DNA of 64,000 bases. Source: Malaya genurostris (taxonomy: Eukaryota > Arthropoda > Insecta > Diptera > Culicidae). The position numbers were made by a program, and so were the translations under genes. Below, piece by piece: positions 46,025 through 57,556 of this stretch (its first letter is position 1; each line of letters begins with the position of its first letter). Where the stretch lies: contig NC_080572.1 in the NCBI RefSeq assembly GCF_030247185.1, positions 84,332,435 through 84,396,434 on the forward strand. Reading direction: 5' to 3'. A model generated the notes under the pieces. It was not told the origin of the DNA. It made no database searches and saw nothing but the letters and a program-made list of their open reading frames with translations.

Positions 46025-46620
46025 TGGATGTCGTGAATACGAATAAAACTGACAAACCGCAACACATCCGCTAGCAGTGCCAAATGATGTCAAACTGAAT
46101 CAATTTTCTCTTAAGAGGCTTCTTTTTACGTGATTTCGTTAGTAGCTTTTTCACAAATGGGCGATTCCAACGGCCACACATATAGGCACTTATAGAATTT
46201 TGACGTCGATTATCTCATTTCGGATTTGCATATTTCATTGAAAGAAACTATCAAGATGTTGTACAGGATTCATTTCTGCCTTTTAGGAGAACCAAATTGT
46301 GGAATTCTCTACGATATTTAGCACAGTTCGGAACATTTTTCTCGAACAAATCAAATTATTTTGGATGTTCACTAAACTGATGATTTTTACCTTCGATTTG
46401 CAAAGACGTAATCTTAATAGTTCTTTAGATAACATTTAGAGCCATTAGAATGGCTGATTTTATATAATGTTGTCCACTTTTCGTTTTCTTTCTCTCCAAT
46501 GCAAACGACCAGCAGCTCTGCTGTCTGACGCAATCGCTCTTGTTTCTATTGAAACCAGCTTTCCGAACAAACCGCAACACATCCGCTCGCAGTGCCAAAT
46601 GATGCCAAACTTGTTTAATG
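46025..46620 (-). repeat. Family D repeat, rearranged partial copy
   Basis: Begins GATGTCGTGAATACGAATAA, then shares TTTTTACGTGATTTCGTTAG, ATTTCGGATTTGCATA and GAACATTTTTCTCGAAC with the other copies, in the orientation of 55003-56497. The opening words AACCGCAACACATCCGCT and GCAGTGCCAAATGATG recur at 46568-46610, so the copy contains an internal duplication. Confidence 0.6.
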
Positions 46621-47463
46621 CGTCTTCTCGTTTCTTTTTTCAACCACGCAGTAGCGGACCCGTGCACACTTCATAGCGCAATAATATTACATTATATGTA
46701 GAAAATCAAAACTACTTATCAATTTTAATGATTATTGACGAAAAATATCATTATAATGCTCTAGTGGCCCCAACCTTTTTATATCGCGGACAACAGGACA
46801 AAATATATAAAATTATTTGTAGATCGGTCCACGCATACCAGAGAACATTAGCTTCACACACTTTTTCCGCTATTATTTTATATATTTTTCCAACTGTCGC
46901 GGTGGACGAAGCATAGTTTGCTTGTTTGTTACGGGCAACTTGATCTATGCTGCGTTCCCACAGCGGCAGTTTGTAAAAACTTTGAATGCAGAAGCCGGAT
47001 AACTACATTTGTTTTGGAAGAATCGGTTAAGTTTTTGTCCGTTTTTTGCATTCAAAGTTTTTCTGTCCGGTTCTTGCAAAAAAAAAAAATTACAACGACT
47101 CTTGCATTGCAAAATCCATGTCCGGTTTTTTCTCTCAATGTTTTTATCCGGTTTTTGCATTCAACAATTCATAAACGGGTTTTCCAAACTAAGTTGCACT
47201 TATCCGATTTTTGCTTTCAGCCGTTCATATGTTGTTACGTCTTCGCTTTCTCTTCGCTGGTCTTCTACTATTTACCCTTGATGAATAGTTACTTCATATT
47301 ATTTCAACGGTTGTGCCAAATAAATGTATACGTGTATAAAATAAAATAATACATTAATGCAAAAGCAGTTTTATTTTTCGATAGATCAGACGTAATCGTC
47401 ATAATAATTTTCTCTACTACCATAATGGAAAATACCAAATTTTCTGGAACAACAAGAGAACTT
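46621..47463. other. Unassigned sequence
   Basis: 46930-47240 contains a degenerate local repeat of TTTTTGCATTC AAA-like and TCCGGTTTTTGCA words with a period of roughly 45-55 bases. The 143-codon open frame across it is a by-product. Nothing else recognised. Confidence 0.4.
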
Positions 47464-47824
47464 ACCCAAGTAGTAATTAAAACTTGTTATAATTAGCATG
47501 TTTCACAATTGCTTCAGATCGGGTTTTTCTGTTAGATATGTTAGACAATTGACTCAACACGTTTTTGTAAGGGATGTAAAATTCATTCATATTACTGCTT
47601 GTGAAACCAACTCATAAACCTGAATGGATTAAGTTCCACATCCGGTTTTACAACTGACTGTATGACAAGATCATTTGAGCAGTTTCAATTCCGATTTCCA
47701 CTTAGCAAATATTAGCAAAGAAACTTGTTGAACATCATACAAGAAAAGTACATTTTTCCAATCGCATAATCGTTGCGAGAAGAGTTAATAAATTCAGTAC
47801 TAGAACCATATTTGCTACTTGGGT
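47464..47824. mobile_element. 361-bp MITE with ACCCAAGTAG ends
   Basis: ACCCAAGTAG at 47464-47473 and CTACTTGGGT at 47815-47824 are perfect inverted ends. The same end type is seen at 11589, 12687 and 49838. No coding content. The duplication is unresolved (TA or a 4-bp site). Confidence 0.55.
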
Positions 47825-47840
47825 AGCAGTGCTTCATAGT

Positions 47841-48259
47841 CAGGGGCGGCAAGTTCCATGAAATATTGGGGGGGGGGCACAACAAATTATTACTACAGAT
47901 CATTGAACTTTGCTATATATAAAGCAATTTTATAAAGGAAAAGGAGAGGTTAGAACAAAGCAACCAAGTAAAAATCACACATATGTTCCCTACTATTCCA
48001 GTAATAACCAATATTCGAAAGCGGGAAAATTTAGCACATTTCAAATTGTAGAAAATTAGTTCAAAAATTTTAGTAACTTAGATAAGAAATATGAAAGATT
48101 ACGGAGACGAACTACGGGGATAACAGAAAAAAGGTTTATATCATAAGATATTTCTAGCAAATTTTCTAATATTTATTCCAGTTGCCAAAATATTGGGGGG
48201 GGGGGGGGGGGGTAAAAAGCGCTTGCCCCCCCCCCCCCCCCCCATAGTTGCCGCGCCTG
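47841..48259. mobile_element. hAT-type MITE with G/C homopolymers
   Basis: An 8-bp target duplication TTCATAGT (47833-47840, 48260-48267) and inverted ends CAGGGGCGGCAA / TTGCCGCGCCTG mark a 419-bp hAT-superfamily element. Near its left end is a G10 run. Near its right end an 18-20 base G run and an 18-20 base C run flank TAAAAAGCGCTTG (48196-48243), able to pair with each other. No transposase. Confidence 0.8.
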
Positions 48260-48631
48260 TTCATAGTAACGCTTATTCCCAATGAAGGACATTTGATTTC
48301 AGGTCCAACAGTTTTTCATATGGCAGTTGCCAGTTGATTAAGAAGAGACAATGGTATGTCATTGGTTACATCGCTTTCGCAGATTCTAAATTGAATGTAA
48401 TTATCAGATGCCAAATCCGTTTTATAGAACACCTCACCAGGGCAAAAAGAGCGAAATTCAAAAATAGCCACAGACTTGAATTTCAGTGGATCTCCAACCG
48501 AGTTCAAACGAAGTTTTTTTGTACAGATTTGACAAACTTTTTAAGGACAAAAGTTCCGTAACAACTAGTGGCACCTTCCTCTTTACTTGACTTATGAACA
48601 CTGCATTGGTGTTTCGATATCTACAAAAGTA

Positions 48632-49380
48632 GTTTTGCCTTTCTCATATAGAAAGGTTATGCAATCACTGTGAAAACCGACTTTTGAACCGAGGCAAAGA
48701 GGGCCGAGTGTCATATATCATTCGACTCAGTTCGTCGAGTACGCAAAATGTCTGTGTGTGTGTATGTGTGTGTATGTGCGTATGTGTGTATGTAACGTTT
48801 TTTTGCACTAACTTTTCTCGGAGATGGCTCAACCGATTTTCACAAAGTTAGATTCAAATGAAAGGTCTTGTGGTCCCATACAAAATTCCTGAATTTTATT
48901 TGGATCCGACTTCCGGTTCCGGAATTATGGGGTAAAATGTGCAAAAAATGGTGAAAATAAGTGCACTAACTAATCTCAGAGATTGCTATACCGATTTTCA
49001 CAAACTTATATTTAAATGAAAGGTCTTGAGGTCCCATAAAAAATTCCTGAATATTATTTGGATCCGACTTCAGTTCGGGAGTTATGGGGTAAAATGCGCA
49101 AAAAAAATTAAAATATGTGTTCTCAATTTTCTCATAGATGGCGCGACCGATTTTCACAAAATTAGGTTCAAATGAAAGGTCCTGTGGTCCCATATGTAAT
49201 TCCTGAATATCATGTACATCACTAAAACTGGGGAAAAACCTAAAAAAAAATTCTAAATCGACCTCAAATCTTTTCCAATTGATAGTTTTTATCAGTAGAC
49301 GGTCAAACAAATCGATTTCGGTTATTCTTTTAAGAATCTAAGAAAATTATTTTGAAGAATACCACAGTATTATATATGAC
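48632..49380 (+). repeat. Family B repeat, 5' part
   Basis: Starts TTTGCCTTTCTCATATAGAA, followed by AAAACCGACTTTTGAACCGA, CATTCGACTCAGTTCGTCGA, a short (TG)n tract and three diverged repeats of 'ctcagagatggctcaaccgattttcacaaa' with 'cctgaattttatttggatccgacttccgg'. It breaks off at AGTATTATATATGA where another insertion begins, and its 3' end is at 51091-51150. The complete sister copy is 61928-62819. Confidence 0.75.
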
Positions 49381-49837
49381 TAGCTAACCCATCGAGCTTC
49401 GTCTCGCCCAAAATTTTTCTATTCGAATTGATGTTTTCGGACAACAGAATTGTCAAACGACTAAGTGCTTCACGTATGTCTCCATTGTTTTTCTGATTAC
49501 CCAACCTACAATTACGGGATGCGACACACTCGCTTTAGCTCAGAAAAGGAGTATCACAAAATATAATGTGAAAATGTGAAATACTTATATTAAAATTGAG
49601 CAAATGCACAGGTTGTCATCTCATCCTTTGAGTCAATTAACTGAACAGAGATCCTTCTCTCACGGCTTCGACGGATTGGATATAAGGTCCCACGTTTTCC
49701 GTTCCAGATGTGACTCTGTCCGGATACATGCGTTTTGACCATAATGTTGGATTGATAAACTTAACACAATGTTGCAGAGTTTCTTTTCTAGAATTGTTCA
49801 TTCGGTAGAGTAAGATATATTTACAATTTGTTTTTAG

Positions 49838-50110
49838 CCCAAGTAACCAAACGTTCGTAAAAAAGTATTTGGTTCAAGTAGCATACAAAACATTCCCAAC
49901 AGTCCGTTTTTAATGAATTACTCAAACTTGAATGTTCACCCGACGCAACAGAACAAATATTGCAGAAGTTCCTTGTACAGCTTTAAAGCAGCGAGAAAGT
50001 TTTCTAGGAATATTTTCTGTACGTTCTAGTTGCTAAAAAGTACCACGCGTTCATTAAAGCTCTAATGAAGTCGATATTTTTCAGGTACTGTGGAACTTTT
50101 GGTTGCTTGG
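49838..50110. repeat. MITE-like element with CCCAAGTAACC ends
   Basis: CCCAAGTAACCAAACGTTC (49838) and GAACTTTTGGTTGCTTGG (50093-50110) are imperfect inverted repeats about 273 bp apart. Ends are related to the CCCAAGTAG group. Nested in the 49381-51090 insertion. Confidence 0.45.
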
Positions 50111-50839
50111 AGAGACGACGCTTAAATTTTAATTTGATATTTATCTCACAAATTTGTACATTCTTCACAGAATATGAAACAGAAAATGGCAGTCTCAATC
50201 CATTATGGTAATCACCTTGAAAATCGATCTAATTGCAACTTGTTATGTGCGCTTAGTGTAATCTAAAACATTCGAAAATAAAATGCAAGGAAGATCTCTT
50301 AGTTTGACCTTAGCGCTTCTAAAGCACAGTATTTTCATTGCATCATTCAAAAATTTTCTGATTTCTGATTCATCTGATTTCATTATATACAATTCTTTAA
50401 CTGGATATCAGAATTTTTCTTCTACCTGCAGCGGTCATACAGTCATATGCAATCTGTCATTAATTTATTTACCTAGCAATAATTTTGATACCCAATTAAT
50501 CACGTATGCATAAAAAATCTCCACAAAACATCTCGTTGCGCGCCAAAAGATTCTTTCAACGATCTAGTATTCCTTTCTTCGACGGCCAAACACTTGTGCA
50601 ACTCGTTATGCGCCAAAAACACCTATCGATGATCTAGCAAGCATAGACGACTTTTTCAACAGAAAATTCCATTGTCCATTCAAAATAATTTTATTGATTT
50701 TTCCCACTTTTCCGGCAAGTTTTTCTAATTTTTTTGATGTACGAACCCGGTGGTGGTAAAAACTGATCAAACAAAAAAAGAATCATGTAAATCCGTACAT
50801 GCGTTCTTACGTGATGCGATTACAAAGAATGATCATTGC

Positions 50840-51084
<245 letters not shown>

Positions 51085-51090
51085 TCGATA

Positions 51091-51150
51091 GATAGATAGT
51101 ATGATTGATATGAGAAAGACATCATTACACCACTAGGTGGATTAAAATAG
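51091..51150 (+). repeat. Family B repeat, 3' end
   Basis: AGTATGATTGATATGAGAAA, GACATCATTACACC, ACTAGGTGGATTAAAATAGG. Continues the copy interrupted at 49380. Family A follows directly. Confidence 0.75.
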
Positions 51151-51280
51151 GTTTTTTGCCTTTCTCTATAGAAAGGTATTAGAATTGCTGAAAAAACCGA
51201 CTTTCGAACGGAGCCTCAGAGACCCATAGTGTTATATACCATTCGACTCAGTTCGTCGAGATCGGAAAATGTCTGTGTGT

Positions 51281-51352
<72 letters not shown>

Positions 51353-52476
51353 ACTTTTCGAAGATATTTGAACGCGCTCAATTTTCTCAGAGATGGCTGA
51401 ACCGATTTTAACAAGCTTGGACTCGTTTGAAAGCTACTGCCGTACCATTGATCAAGTTCGAAGATCAAATGGCTGTGACTTTTGGTTCCGGAGATATGAT
51501 TGTATAAGTGACGTAACCGACAAAAAGCGTTGTATTTGAACGCGCTCAATTTTCTCAGAGATGGTTGATCCGATTTTAACAAACTTGGGCTCGTTTGAAA
51601 GCTACTATCGGGCCATTGATCAAGTTTGAAGATCAAATGGTTGTGACTTTTGGTTCCAGATATATGATGGCATAAGTGACGTAACCGACCAAACACGGTG
51701 ATTTTTACCGCTCTTATATATATAAGGGTGCCAAAATTTTGGGATCACCTCTATTTTCGTTAAGTTCTAGTGCTCAAAAGTTTAAGCACCTCGAAAAAAG
51801 CCTTCATGCAAAATTTGACCTAAATCAGACATGCTTAAGGGGTGCTGCCCGGTGGTAAAGGTTTGACAATTTTCGATCTTGAAAAAGCACCATAAGGGGG
51901 AGTACATGAAATTTACAAAATCGAAAATTTTTTTTGATGCCGAAACTCTTAAAACTGCATGAAACATCGAAATTTAGTGTCATCTAAAAAAAAATTTTTT
52001 TTGGAAATATCAACTTTCTGGGACTTAGAAAAATTTTCATATTTTTTCTAAGTCCCAAAAAGTCGACTTTTTCAAAAAAAATTTTTTTCGAGATGACACT
52101 AAATCTCGACGTTTCATGCAATTCTAAGCCTTTTGGCATCAAAAATTTTTTTTCGATTTCGAAAATTTCATGTACTTTTTCAAGATATATGAAAATTCCA
52201 CTAAGTGGACTAAGAAGGCTTTTTTTAGATTAGCATCACTGATTACAAATAGGCAACGCAAATGTCAAGCACTAGTTTGGAGAAATTATGCTGACTGTGT
52301 GACATAAACACTGAAGCATGCTTTTGTGAAATACTCGAATCAATCTGAATCAATTAGTTTCGAAATTAGTATCCGAAATTATTTAATAAAATTATGGAAT
52401 ACATTTTCATGAGACTGTTATGAAAGAAGAGAAAGGCATTATCACACCACTAGGTGGATTAAGAAGGGTTTTTTTA
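51151..52476 (+). repeat. Family A repeat, copy 1, with microsatellite and long hairpin
   Basis: Starts TTTTTTGCCTTTCTCTATAG and ends CCACTAGGTGGATTAAGAAG with a T run. Inside: a (GT)n tract (51270-51351), a 168-bp tandem duplication (51370-51537 and 51538-51700, both with GAACGCGCTCAATTTTCTCA), and an inverted repeat with arms of roughly 135 bp (about 51880-52018 and 52056-52190) around GGGACTTAGAAAAATTTTCA. Copy 2 (58552-59599) has only one unit of the duplication and a shortened hairpin centre. Non-coding. Confidence 0.75.
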
Positions 52477-52904
52477 CTTTTCGATTGCTCCATGAATTGT
52501 GTTGACCTTCATGTGGCTTTGGTCACTTATCATAAATTTGTATGTAACGCTGATTTCTAAAAATTTGTTCAGTGATGTAGCTTAGTAGCATGCATATAAT
52601 AAAGTTCAAAGTTTGTACTCCACAGCGATCAGAGTATAAATTTTGTCGCCCTAACGTTGCGGTTTTTCTCTATAAATTCTGTCAAATCAATTGATATACA
52701 TGAACCGATTCCTTTAGCTCCTCCTCGTTTGCTTTTAGACTTATCCCACATACAGCAGATGCCTGTAATTTTACCACCATAGGTTTCATAAACGGTGAGG
52801 TTGTATGTATTCAACTGTCGTTTATAAAAGGTAAGTCCATTTCGTAAATAAGGCGTTGCTAAGCATTTCTGTAAATCAAAGGATACAGTGTGGACTTTAT
52901 ACAC
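52477..52904. other. Unassigned sequence
   Basis: A 100-codon open frame on the minus strand (52629-52931) runs into family G and has no recognisable motif. Nothing else is seen. Confidence 0.35.
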
Positions 52905-52908
52905 CTTA

Positions 52909-53287
52909 AAAGGCCATCGTCCAAGTACCATGCGCGCGGGTGGTTTTAGGAAATTTTCGATGGAAATTTCGAAAAATTTGACAAAACCAAAAACATACAG
53001 ACCGTTGAAATACTTTTATCTATCTACAGGGTGAAAATGACAGGAAAATTCGGAGGATTTTACGAGTCTTATCAAAAATAGCGCTGAAAAAATGAGCTTT
53101 TTTGTAATTTTTCACAATTACTTGAAAAAATAATTCGATGGAATGAAATTTTCCAGCCATTTTCACCCTGTAGATAGATAAATGTATTTCAAAGGTCTGT
53201 ATGTTTTTGATTTTGGCAAAGTTTTCAAAATTTCCATCGAAAATTTCCTAAAACCACCCGCGCGCATGGTACTTGGACGATGGCCTT
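52909..53287. mobile_element. Family G long-inverted-repeat element
   Basis: GGCCATCGTCCAAGTACCAT at the left and its complement at the right (ending ...GGACGATGGCCTTAA) begin arms of about 130 bp, around a short unpaired centre near 53100. The outermost bases are TTAA-rich (TTAAAAGGCC / GGCCTTAA), so a TTAA target is possible. A one-armed relative lies at 28617-28860. No coding content. Confidence 0.65.
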
Positions 53288-53320
53288 AATTCACGTGCAG
53301 ATCCGGGGGTACGTAAATTA

Positions 53321-53574
53321 ATGTCGTTTTCGCTTGAGAAAACTGAAGCTGACCCAGGGTAGTTACATCAAACAAACACTTTTCATGAAACTGTGTTGAT
53401 TTCGCACTTAGCAACGGGGGTTTGAGCAAACCTGATATAAAAACCAGATTCGAAACTGACTCGTTTTTCAGTTCAACAACGTTGAAACTAGGTTCAAAAC
53501 TGGCTTCAAACAAACGGTTTGACAGCAGTTGCAGTGGAAACTGGGTTAGGTTTGGCATCAAGCGAAAACGACAT
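53321..53574. mobile_element. 254-bp MITE with ATGTCGTTTTCGCTTGA ends
   Basis: Perfect 17-bp inverted repeats at 53321-53337 and 53558-53574. Inside, a GTTCAAAACTGG-type word recurs in both orientations. Flanking duplication unclear (AAATTA/AAATGA). Confidence 0.6.
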
Positions 53575-53579
53575 AAATG

Positions 53580-54212
53580 AAACATCGTGTTATTTGATTT
53601 TTTTCGGGTGAAAAACTACAAGGACCAGCCCCATGGGGTTGCTCGAGCCATTGATGTGGAACAAGGCAACCAAAATTTCTAATGATCTACTTCAAAAAGT
53701 TCAATCAATTGTCACACTTTTGAATCCGCAATTACACGAGAGTCTGCTTAGATTGATCTAGATTAGGAACCCACACCGAACATCGTTTGTCTGGATTTGT
53801 AATTGTTTATAGCCGACGAAATTACACCAATATCCCAAATGTAATCAATTATATCTTTGTAATACTTGCGATACGGATTTCGATATTTAAGCTTCTCTTC
53901 GCCAAGCTTGTGTTCAAGTTTTGTATGCAAGCAGTTATTTTTATAGCGTTAAGTTTCTCTACCATTCTGCGTTTTCGGTTGAAGCGATAAACTTTTTCTC
54001 ATTATCAATCGAGGTAGTAGTGATAGTGAGGTAGTTGCAAATTTCTCTGGCGAAAACGACATGGCATGGAATTTCATCCGAACTCGCATGACACATATCA
54101 ATCAGATCAGAGATCAGAGCATACAAATTAAAGCTTCAAATCATTTTATGGCACTTTTTGTCTTGCTGTCTAGCAACAACCTTCCTTTAGCAAGCTACGC
54201 GTAGGACTGAAA
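53580..54212. other. Unassigned sequence
   Basis: No repeat family or gene is recognised. Confidence 0.35.
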
Positions 54213-54458
54213 CGTTAGTTTTTTTTTACATTAAATATTTTATTTTTTAATCATTTTTTGTCAACATTGATATACAGTGGCTACAATATTTTAGTGATAC
54301 AGTTTATAACCTTACATCTATGGTATTATCTGCTCAGTCTATGTTGTAATTTTTTATTTCTTATTGTTTTAGCCCTAAATTGTTAATTTCATGTTTGGAT
54401 TTATATCCTTGAAATTGTATATTTTTATCTACTTAACCAACACTAACCTAACCTAACT

Positions 54459-55002
54459 CTAGCTGTAAAGCGCTATAATAATGGCATGTTCTGAAATTGA
54501 ACATTTAGTTTTGAATTTATTGTGTGTGTTTTCAAATTTCTGCTCGATTGTTTCTTGTTCAGCAATTATATGTACATAAGAAGTTCTAGTCCATGGAGGT
54601 AGATTCAGAATCATTTTTAAAAATTTGTTTCGAACGACTTGGAGCTTTTTGTCCACATGTGACCTAAAGAGAAACTTGCTATCCATGGTCAGTCCTAGAT
54701 AAACTGCCTCATTCAAACAATCTATTTCAGAGCCATTTTTTTTATTTTGTTATTCTCAGGTGGGAAAAGTCGGGGAGATTTAGAGTGGGTAAATATGACA
54801 GCTTGAGTTTTAGTTCCATTGATGCATATTTTCCAACTGCTGAAATAATCAACCAGTACAACCAATCCTCTCTGCATTTTGTTTACTAATGAACGAATTA
54901 CGCGGTCTTTGTAGATGACGGAGGTGTCATCGGCAAACAGTGAGAGTACGCCATCACCCGGAAGTGCCGGAATATCTGACGTGAAAATATTGAATAAAAG
55001 GT
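54459..55002 (-). pseudogene. Jockey reverse transcriptase, C-terminal part
   Basis: After the family D insertion the frame resumes as LLFNIFTSDIPALPGDGVLS, with the intact catalytic box LFADDTSVIY. Then LVDYFSSWKICINGTKTQAV and, after a frameshift near 54720, the C-terminal YLGLTMDSKF, NKFLKMILNLPPWTRTSYVH. These are standard Jockey-clade landmarks. The frame ends at 54459. Confidence 0.8.
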
Positions 55003-56497
55003 TGGTGGGTAATGTCAGAGATATAACTGGATGTCGTGAATACGAAAACAACGCATCCTTAACACTTCCGAATATCAATTAGTTGACCAATTGTATGAAA
55101 TTGTATGTAGAATTTGAAACGATGCACCTAAACTAAAGTACAGATTAGTTACATTTAACATTCTGAAACACAAATATTATGAAATAACCAGTATAGTTCT
55201 TTATAATAAAATAATGGTGGCTCTGAAAAGAACCTTTTATGATTTGTCATCTAATTCCAGGCTGAACTGTTGTACGTGGGTGCGATACTGATATGGTTGG
55301 TGTAGGTGTAGCGTTTACAACCGATTATAATCTTTCAATAAAGAAAACATTAATTCGCTGAGTTGATCAATAATACGATAGGCCTAATATATTGAACGAA
55401 ACTATCAATATGCTATAGGGATTTGTTTCTAGCATTCAGAATGGTCAAATTGCGTAATTATCTACGACATTAAACTCTGGAACATTTTTGATCTCGATTA
55501 CTGTGAATTTCACAAAGCGAAAAGTGCACAAATCTAACCAAGCTGTTCCTTTGATTAGCGAACAACAAATAGTAATAGTTCTTTAGAAAACTTTTGAGCC
55601 ATTAGAACGGCTGATTTTGTGTAATGCTCTCCACCGTTGTTTTTTCATCAATGCAAATGACTGGCAGCTGTGACGTAATCGCTCTTGTCGGAAGCGAAAC
55701 TAGCTTTGAAAACGACACAAAATACATCTGCTCGCAGTGGCGATAGAATCCAAACTGATCCAATTTTTGTTAAGAGGTTTCTTTTTACGTGATTTCGTCT
55801 GTAGCTTTTTCACTAATGGGCGGTCCTAACGGCTATAAAAATAGCAGCATATAGAACTTTAATTTCGATTATTTCATTTCGGATTTGCATAATTTATTGA
55901 AAGAAACTATCAGGATGCTGTACGGTATTCATTCCTGCCTTCCAGAACGACCAAATTAAGGAACTCACTACGATATTTACCACTTTTCGGAACATTTTTC
56001 TCGAACGATTTGTTGTACAGCAGCAGATATTTTGTTCTCTTCCTCAGAACGCGTTCTGATTGGCTGGTGTTGACATGGGTCAAATGAGACAGGTTTTTCA
56101 ATAGTGTACTTTTGAAATACTTCAATGCTTTTGCTATACACGTTTAAGTTGAAAAATTTAGATTCTATTGGTAGTTAGATTATATAAATCCTTTCACAGA
56201 TCACTGAGCTATGAGCTTTAGAAATACGAGCAAGGCAAACGCGTCTTATGGATTATCCTCTTTGATACTCGTTTATACCAAACATTTCAGAAAAGTTTAA
56301 TTTTGAATTATTTGAGATTATGTCCCACAACTGATAATTTTATTATAAAATTGTGATCATATTTCCGATGGCGTGTAGCAAAAATTATGTTGATTCGTTA
56401 GATACAACAAGATATATTCACGATCGAAAACTTATCACTCTCTCAGAGGGTAAATTTTGAAAAGGCACCCCATAGTAAAGTAAGTCGTATTCACGAC
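55003..56497 (-). repeat. Family D repeat, copy 2, inside the Jockey element
   Basis: About 1.5 kb in the opposite orientation to copy 1. Ends GGTAATGTCAGAGATATAAC...GATGTCGTGAATACGA (left) and TAAGTCGTATTCACGACAA (right). TTATT occurs at both junctions and may be the target duplication. A second, diverged stretch of the family interior (55380-55500) repeats the part at 55890-56000, so this copy holds an internal duplication. Read on the + strand, the frame shared with copy 1 (SDLHNLLKETIRMLYGIHSC) has stop codons. Confidence 0.65.
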
Positions 56498-57262
56498 AAT
56501 AATGGGCCAAGGATACTACCTTGAGGAACACCAGCGGGAACATGACATTTATCCGATGATAAGTTGTTAACAAAGACATCGAAACTTCTAATTGACAGAT
56601 AGTTTTTTTACTATTTTGACTAGATGGATTGGGAAATTGAGATGATGCATGTCCATCGTTCCAGACATTGTCAAATGCTTTTTCAACGTCTAACAAAATT
56701 ATGCCAGATGTTTTCGAAACAGCTTTATTTCTTGAGAGAGTGTTATTGACTCTGACCAACTGGTAAATAGTAAAACGGCCTCTTCTAAACCCAAATTGTT
56801 CTTCCGGAAAAGTGTTATTGGTGTCTGCAAAATCTAACAAACGGGACAGGATTGTTTTTTCGAACATTTTGGACAGTGAAGATAAGAGACTGATCGGACG
56901 ATAGCTTTTCGGACACGCTTTTTTATTGGGATCACTTTGGCCACTTTCCAACTAGAGGGAAAGTAGCTAATGACCAAACATTGATTGAAAATAGATGCAA
57001 GATGTTGGAAAAATCTAACGCTAAGGTGTTTGAGCTCTATGTTGAAAATAGAGTCAGCACCCGGAGCTTTCATATTTTTTTTCCTTTTGATGGATTTTTT
57101 CAATTCTTCTTCTGTGATTCTGTGATTAGTAGCGTTGAAAACAAAACACGGAATGAAACGTTAGCTATAATTTCAGTTCTATTTATAGATTCGTGTGCTT
57201 CCAACAGCTTCGCTTTTGCATCGATTGACCAATCAGAGCTATGCTTTCTCTTTGATATATCT
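56498..57262 (-). pseudogene. Jockey reverse transcriptase, N-terminal part
   Basis: Starts with SKRKHSSDWSIDAKAKLLEA, then ITEEELKKSIKRKKNMKAPG, LASIFNQCLVISYFPSSWKV, AKVIPIKK. A frameshift near 56940 leads to SYRPISLLSSLSKMFEKTIL, EEQFGFRRGRFTIYQLVRV and motif A, IILLDVEKAFDNVWNDG. It ends at PQGS-like sequence where family D enters. The catalytic Asp of motif A is present but frameshifts destroy the protein. Confidence 0.8.
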
Positions 57263-57270
57263 CAAAACCG

Positions 57271-57556
57271 TCGACTATGGCAGGAAAATCCGAGATACCG
57301 GAGATTTTTAGCAGACAAAATAGGACACTGCTCGCTTCTAATCAAAATTTCAATCATATATAATTGAAAATATGACTTGATACATTCAAATCGGAACATA
57401 GAAATATTTCCAATCAAATGATGAAATAATATTAATAATTGATACAAAATAGACTGAGCAGTAAGTGTTTAAAACCTGACCACATTGCTACGTGTATTTT
57501 TCCTTGAGATTCTGATTTGCACCCTTATATCGAAAATAAAGATGTGTTCTATTTCA
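57271..57556. other. Spacer between two oppositely oriented Jockey fragments
   Basis: AT-rich, without recognisable coding sequence. It may contain unrecognised 5' remains of either fragment. Confidence 0.35.

Larger units (their letters stand above)
54213..57270 (-). mobile_element. Jockey-clade LINE, 5' truncated, with family D inserted
   Basis: The minus-strand element ends in an A tail (T run 54213-54222) preceded by AATAAA. It contains only the reverse transcriptase and C-terminal region. The endonuclease and ORF1 are gone, a common outcome of target-primed reverse transcription. Family D copy 2 (55003-56497) sits within the RT between GPLL and FNIFTSD. Confidence 0.75.

Noticed and set aside
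46918..47349. 143-codon + strand ORF rich in Phe and Cys
   Set aside because: It follows a degenerate local repeat of TCCGGTTTTTGCA-like words. The aromatic pattern is repeat-derived.
51229..51696. Open frames across the (GT)n tract and flanks on both strands
   Set aside because: They cover a microsatellite and family A repeat units, and the repeated protein segment reflects the 168-bp DNA duplication.
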